Shown one piece after another: positions 62,333-64,000 of a stretch of DNA of 64,000 nt (position 1 is its first letter; each line of letters begins with the position of its first letter). The stretch comes from Pararhizobium sp. (GTDB lineage Bacteria > Pseudomonadota > Alphaproteobacteria > Rhizobiales > Rhizobiaceae), in NCBI GenBank assembly GCA_017794825.1, contig CP051237.1:4978501-5042500 (forward strand), written 5' to 3'. The notes beneath the pieces were generated by a model. The model worked only from the letters and a program-made list of their open reading frames with translations, ran no database searches and was not told the origin of the DNA. Both the position numbers and the translations under genes were made by a program.

Positions 62333-62589
62333 TGCTACGGTTCGCCATGCCGATGCTGCTTTTGATGACGGTCGCACTGGCGGCGGTTTCGCCGGCGCGC
62401 GCGCAGGATTCCGGCGGTGCGATCACCAACATGAAGACCCTCATTCAGAGCGGTTTCGATATCAAGGCCGCCGCTCCGAACGGCGACAAGTTTGTTGTAT
62501 TCCTGCAGCGGGAGCGGGAAGCCTACGCCTGCGAGTTCGTGACGCTCACCGTGTCGCGTTGCGGCGCCATAAATAATGAGGCCAATTGA
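62332..62589 (+). CDS. small secreted protein of unknown function inside the nuo operon
   Basis: This 85-residue protein has a signal peptide (MLRFAMPMLLLMTVALAAVSPARA, cleavage before QDSGG). The short mature part contains LIQSGFDIKAAAPNG and the only two cysteines, in YACEFV and SRCGA, which could form one disulfide. It starts inside the nuoD stop (TGATG) and ends 2 bases before the nuoE start. The function is unknown. Its position suggests a conserved passenger or accessory of the complex I operon in this lineage. Confidence 0.75.
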   Translation: MLRFAMPMLLLMTVALAAVSPARAQDSGGAITNMKTLIQSGFDIKAAAPNGDKFVVFLQREREAYACEFVTLTVSRCGAINNEAN

Positions 62590-62591
62590 GT

Positions 62592-63569
62592 ATGTCCGTT
62601 CGCCGTCTTGCAGAAGATGATGTCCAGCCTGCGGCTTTCCGCTTCAACGAGGACAACGCCGCCTGGGCGCAGCAGACCATTGGCAAGTATCCGCAGGGGC
62701 GTCAGCAATCCGCCATCATCCCGCTTTTGATGCGGGCCCAGGAGCAGGAAGGTTGGGTCACCAAGGCGGCGATTGAGTCCATCGCGGATATGCTGGAAAT
62801 GCCCTATATCCGCGCCCTCGAAGTCGCGACTTTCTACACCCAGTTCCAGCTGAAGCCGGTAGGCACGAAGGCCCATATCCAGGTCTGCGGCACCACGCCC
62901 TGCATGCTGCGCGGTTCCGAAGAACTGATCAGGGTCTGCCGCAACAAGATCAATGCAAAGCCATTCGAGCCAAACGAGGCCGGCACGCTCTCCTGGGAAG
63001 AGGTCGAGTGCCAGGGCGCCTGCGTGAACGCGCCGATGGTCATGATCTTCAAGGACGCCTATGAAGATCTGACGCCGGAACAGCTCGCCGATATCATCGA
63101 CAAGTTCGAGGCCGGCAAAGGCGACAGTGTGACCCCGGGACCGCAGAACGGCCGGCATCTCTCCGCGCCGATCAGCGGCCTGAAGACGCTTCTCGATGAA
63201 GACAAGCCTGTCGCCGCGAAAAAGTCTCCGGCTCCAAAAAAGGCGCAGGCGTCCAAGTCGGAGGTAGCGAAGGAAGCTCTGACGCAGGACGACGCCAACA
63301 GGCCCGAAGGAATCGAAAAGCCGGAAGACATAGACAATCTGAGGCTGATCTCCGGCGTCGGGCCAAAAATCGAAGGCCTTCTGCACTCGCTTGGAATCTA
63401 CAAGTGGGAGCAGATCACCAAATGGACGAAGGAAGAACGCGACTGGGTCGACGGATACCTGAAGTTCAAGGGACGCATCGAACGCGAAGACTGGGTCAAA
63501 CAGGCTGAAGCGCTCGCAAAAGGCGGCGCCGAGGAATATCAACGCGTCTTCGGAAAGAAGCCGAGATAG
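62592..63569 (+). CDS. nuoE: NADH-quinone oxidoreductase subunit E, extended
   Basis: This 325-residue protein has the thioredoxin-like 24-kDa domain in residues 1-165. The [2Fe-2S] cysteines lie in QVCGTTPCMLRG and in VECQGACVNAPM. A lysine/alanine-rich linker (about 195-235) and a C-terminal helix-hairpin-helix-like domain (LRLISGVGPKIEGLLHSLGIYKWEQI) follow. The extension is typical of alphaproteobacteria, and its role is unclear. I start at ATG 62592, not the TTG two codons upstream. Confidence 0.95.
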   Translation: MSVRRLAEDDVQPAAFRFNEDNAAWAQQTIGKYPQGRQQSAIIPLLMRAQEQEGWVTKAAIESIADMLEMPYIRALEVATFYTQFQLKPVGTKAHIQVCGTTPCMLRGSEELIRVCRNKINAKPFEPNEAGTLSWEEVECQGACVNAPMVMIFKDAYEDLTPEQLADIIDKFEAGKGDSVTPGPQNGRHLSAPISGLKTLLDEDKPVAAKKSPAPKKAQASKSEVAKEALTQDDANRPEGIEKPEDIDNLRLISGVGPKIEGLLHSLGIYKWEQITKWTKEERDWVDGYLKFKGRIEREDWVKQAEALAKGGAEEYQRVFGKKPR

Positions 63570-63589
63570 CGCCGGGTAGGGAATGAGTC

Positions 63590-64000
63590 ATGCTCAAGGA
63601 TAAAGACCGCATCTTTACCAATATCTACGGCCTGAAGGACAAGAGTCTCAAGGGCGCGATGGCGCGCGGCCATTGGGACAATACAAAAGGCCTTATCGAA
63701 AAGGGCCGCGACTGGATCATCGACGAGATGAAAACGTCGGGCCTGCGCGGTCGCGGCGGCGCGGGCTTCCCGACCGGCCTGAAATGGTCCTTCATGCCGA
63801 AGGAAACCGACGGGCGGCCGCATTATCTGGTCGTCAACGCCGACGAATCCGAACCCGGCACCTGCAAGGACCGGGAAATCATGCGCAACGATCCGCATAC
63901 GCTGATCGAGGGCTGCGTGATCGCCAGCTTCGCGATGAGCGCGCACACCGCCTACATCTATATCCGCGGCGAGTACATGCGTGAACGCGAGGCGCTGCAA
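63590..64000 (+). CDS. nuoF: NADH-quinone oxidoreductase subunit F, partial
   Basis: The first 137 codons of the 51-kDa flavoprotein subunit are present; the gene continues past the window. The FMN/NADH-binding block GLRGRGGAGFPTGLKWSFMP is followed by YLVVNADESEPGTCKDREIM, as in all NuoF proteins. It takes electrons from NADH. It starts 20 bases after nuoE. Confidence 0.97.
   Translation, partial: MLKDKDRIFTNIYGLKDKSLKGAMARGHWDNTKGLIEKGRDWIIDEMKTSGLRGRGGAGFPTGLKWSFMPKETDGRPHYLVVNADESEPGTCKDREIMRNDPHTLIEGCVIASFAMSAHTAYIYIRGEYMREREALQ

Noticed and set aside
60776..62377. 533-codon open frame opposite the GFA gene and nuoD
   Set aside because: It crosses several real operon genes in antisense and shows no protein-like motifs.

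Overview
The window looks like a chromosomal segment of an alphaproteobacterium of the order Hyphomicrobiales (Rhizobiales). The evidence is the gene neighbourhoods: rplM-rpsI near argC and a COX15-type heme A synthase, clpP-clpX-lon-HU followed further on by the nuo operon, a DUF2842 protein, a BTLCP-type transglutaminase-like protein, and a NuoE with the alphaproteobacterial C-terminal extension. Base composition is moderately GC-rich throughout, and I see no phage, insertion sequence or CRISPR array. I do not name a genus.

Layout. 0-6.3 kb: mixed housekeeping genes (gamma carbonic anhydrase, BTLCP protein, PilZ protein, rhomboid protease, CBS and HIT proteins, a PoxB-like ThDP enzyme). 6.5-12.7 kb: tamA-tamB, the outer-membrane translocation and assembly module. 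12.7-14.5 kb: adenine deaminase. 14.5-14.9 kb: a non-coding stretch with six copies of a degenerate 20-bp repeat. 14.9-23.2 kb: an exopolysaccharide locus (ligase/polymerase, priming glycosylphosphotransferase, one glycosyltransferase, Wza-like lipoprotein, Wzc/GumC-like copolymerase with a broken kinase domain, CelD/FemAB-like acyltransferase). 23.3-31.2 kb: heme A synthase, argC, a di-heme peroxidase, a nitroreductase, rpsI-rplM, a thioesterase and two crotonases. 31.2-34.2 kb: a Tat-exported phosphoesterase and three tandem paralogous small secreted four-cysteine proteins. 34.2-43.0 kb: metY, clpP, clpX, an M24 peptidase with an Asp/Glu racemase-family partner, lon and HU. 43.0-47.4 kb: three transporters, one (NCS1 family) interrupted by a single in-frame TGA. 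47.5-47.9 kb: tRNA-Val and tRNA-Asp.

The most interesting part is 48.0-58.1 kb, which holds two separate cobalamin riboswitches. The first precedes nrdA-nrdB-cobF-btuF-like: the B12-independent class I ribonucleotide reductase, a cobalamin-biosynthesis methyltransferase and a signal-peptide-less corrinoid-binding-type protein. An 8-bp hairpin directly covers the nrdA ribosome-binding site. The second precedes a glycine-betaine-monooxygenase-like Rieske oxygenase, its hybrid reductase, an 87-residue protein of unknown function and a betaine-homocysteine methyltransferase. Taken together, this reads as a B12-sparing regulon: when cobalamin runs out the cell would switch on B12-independent routes to deoxynucleotides and to methionine, plus functions linked to making or capturing B12. 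The control of betaine use by a B12 riboswitch is the part I regard as least described.

58.2-64.0 kb: a ceramidase-like membrane protein, then the complex I operon nuoA-B-C-D-E-F. The operon carries two non-nuo genes, a GFA-family zinc protein between nuoC and nuoD and a small secreted protein between nuoD and nuoE. nuoF runs off the end of the window.
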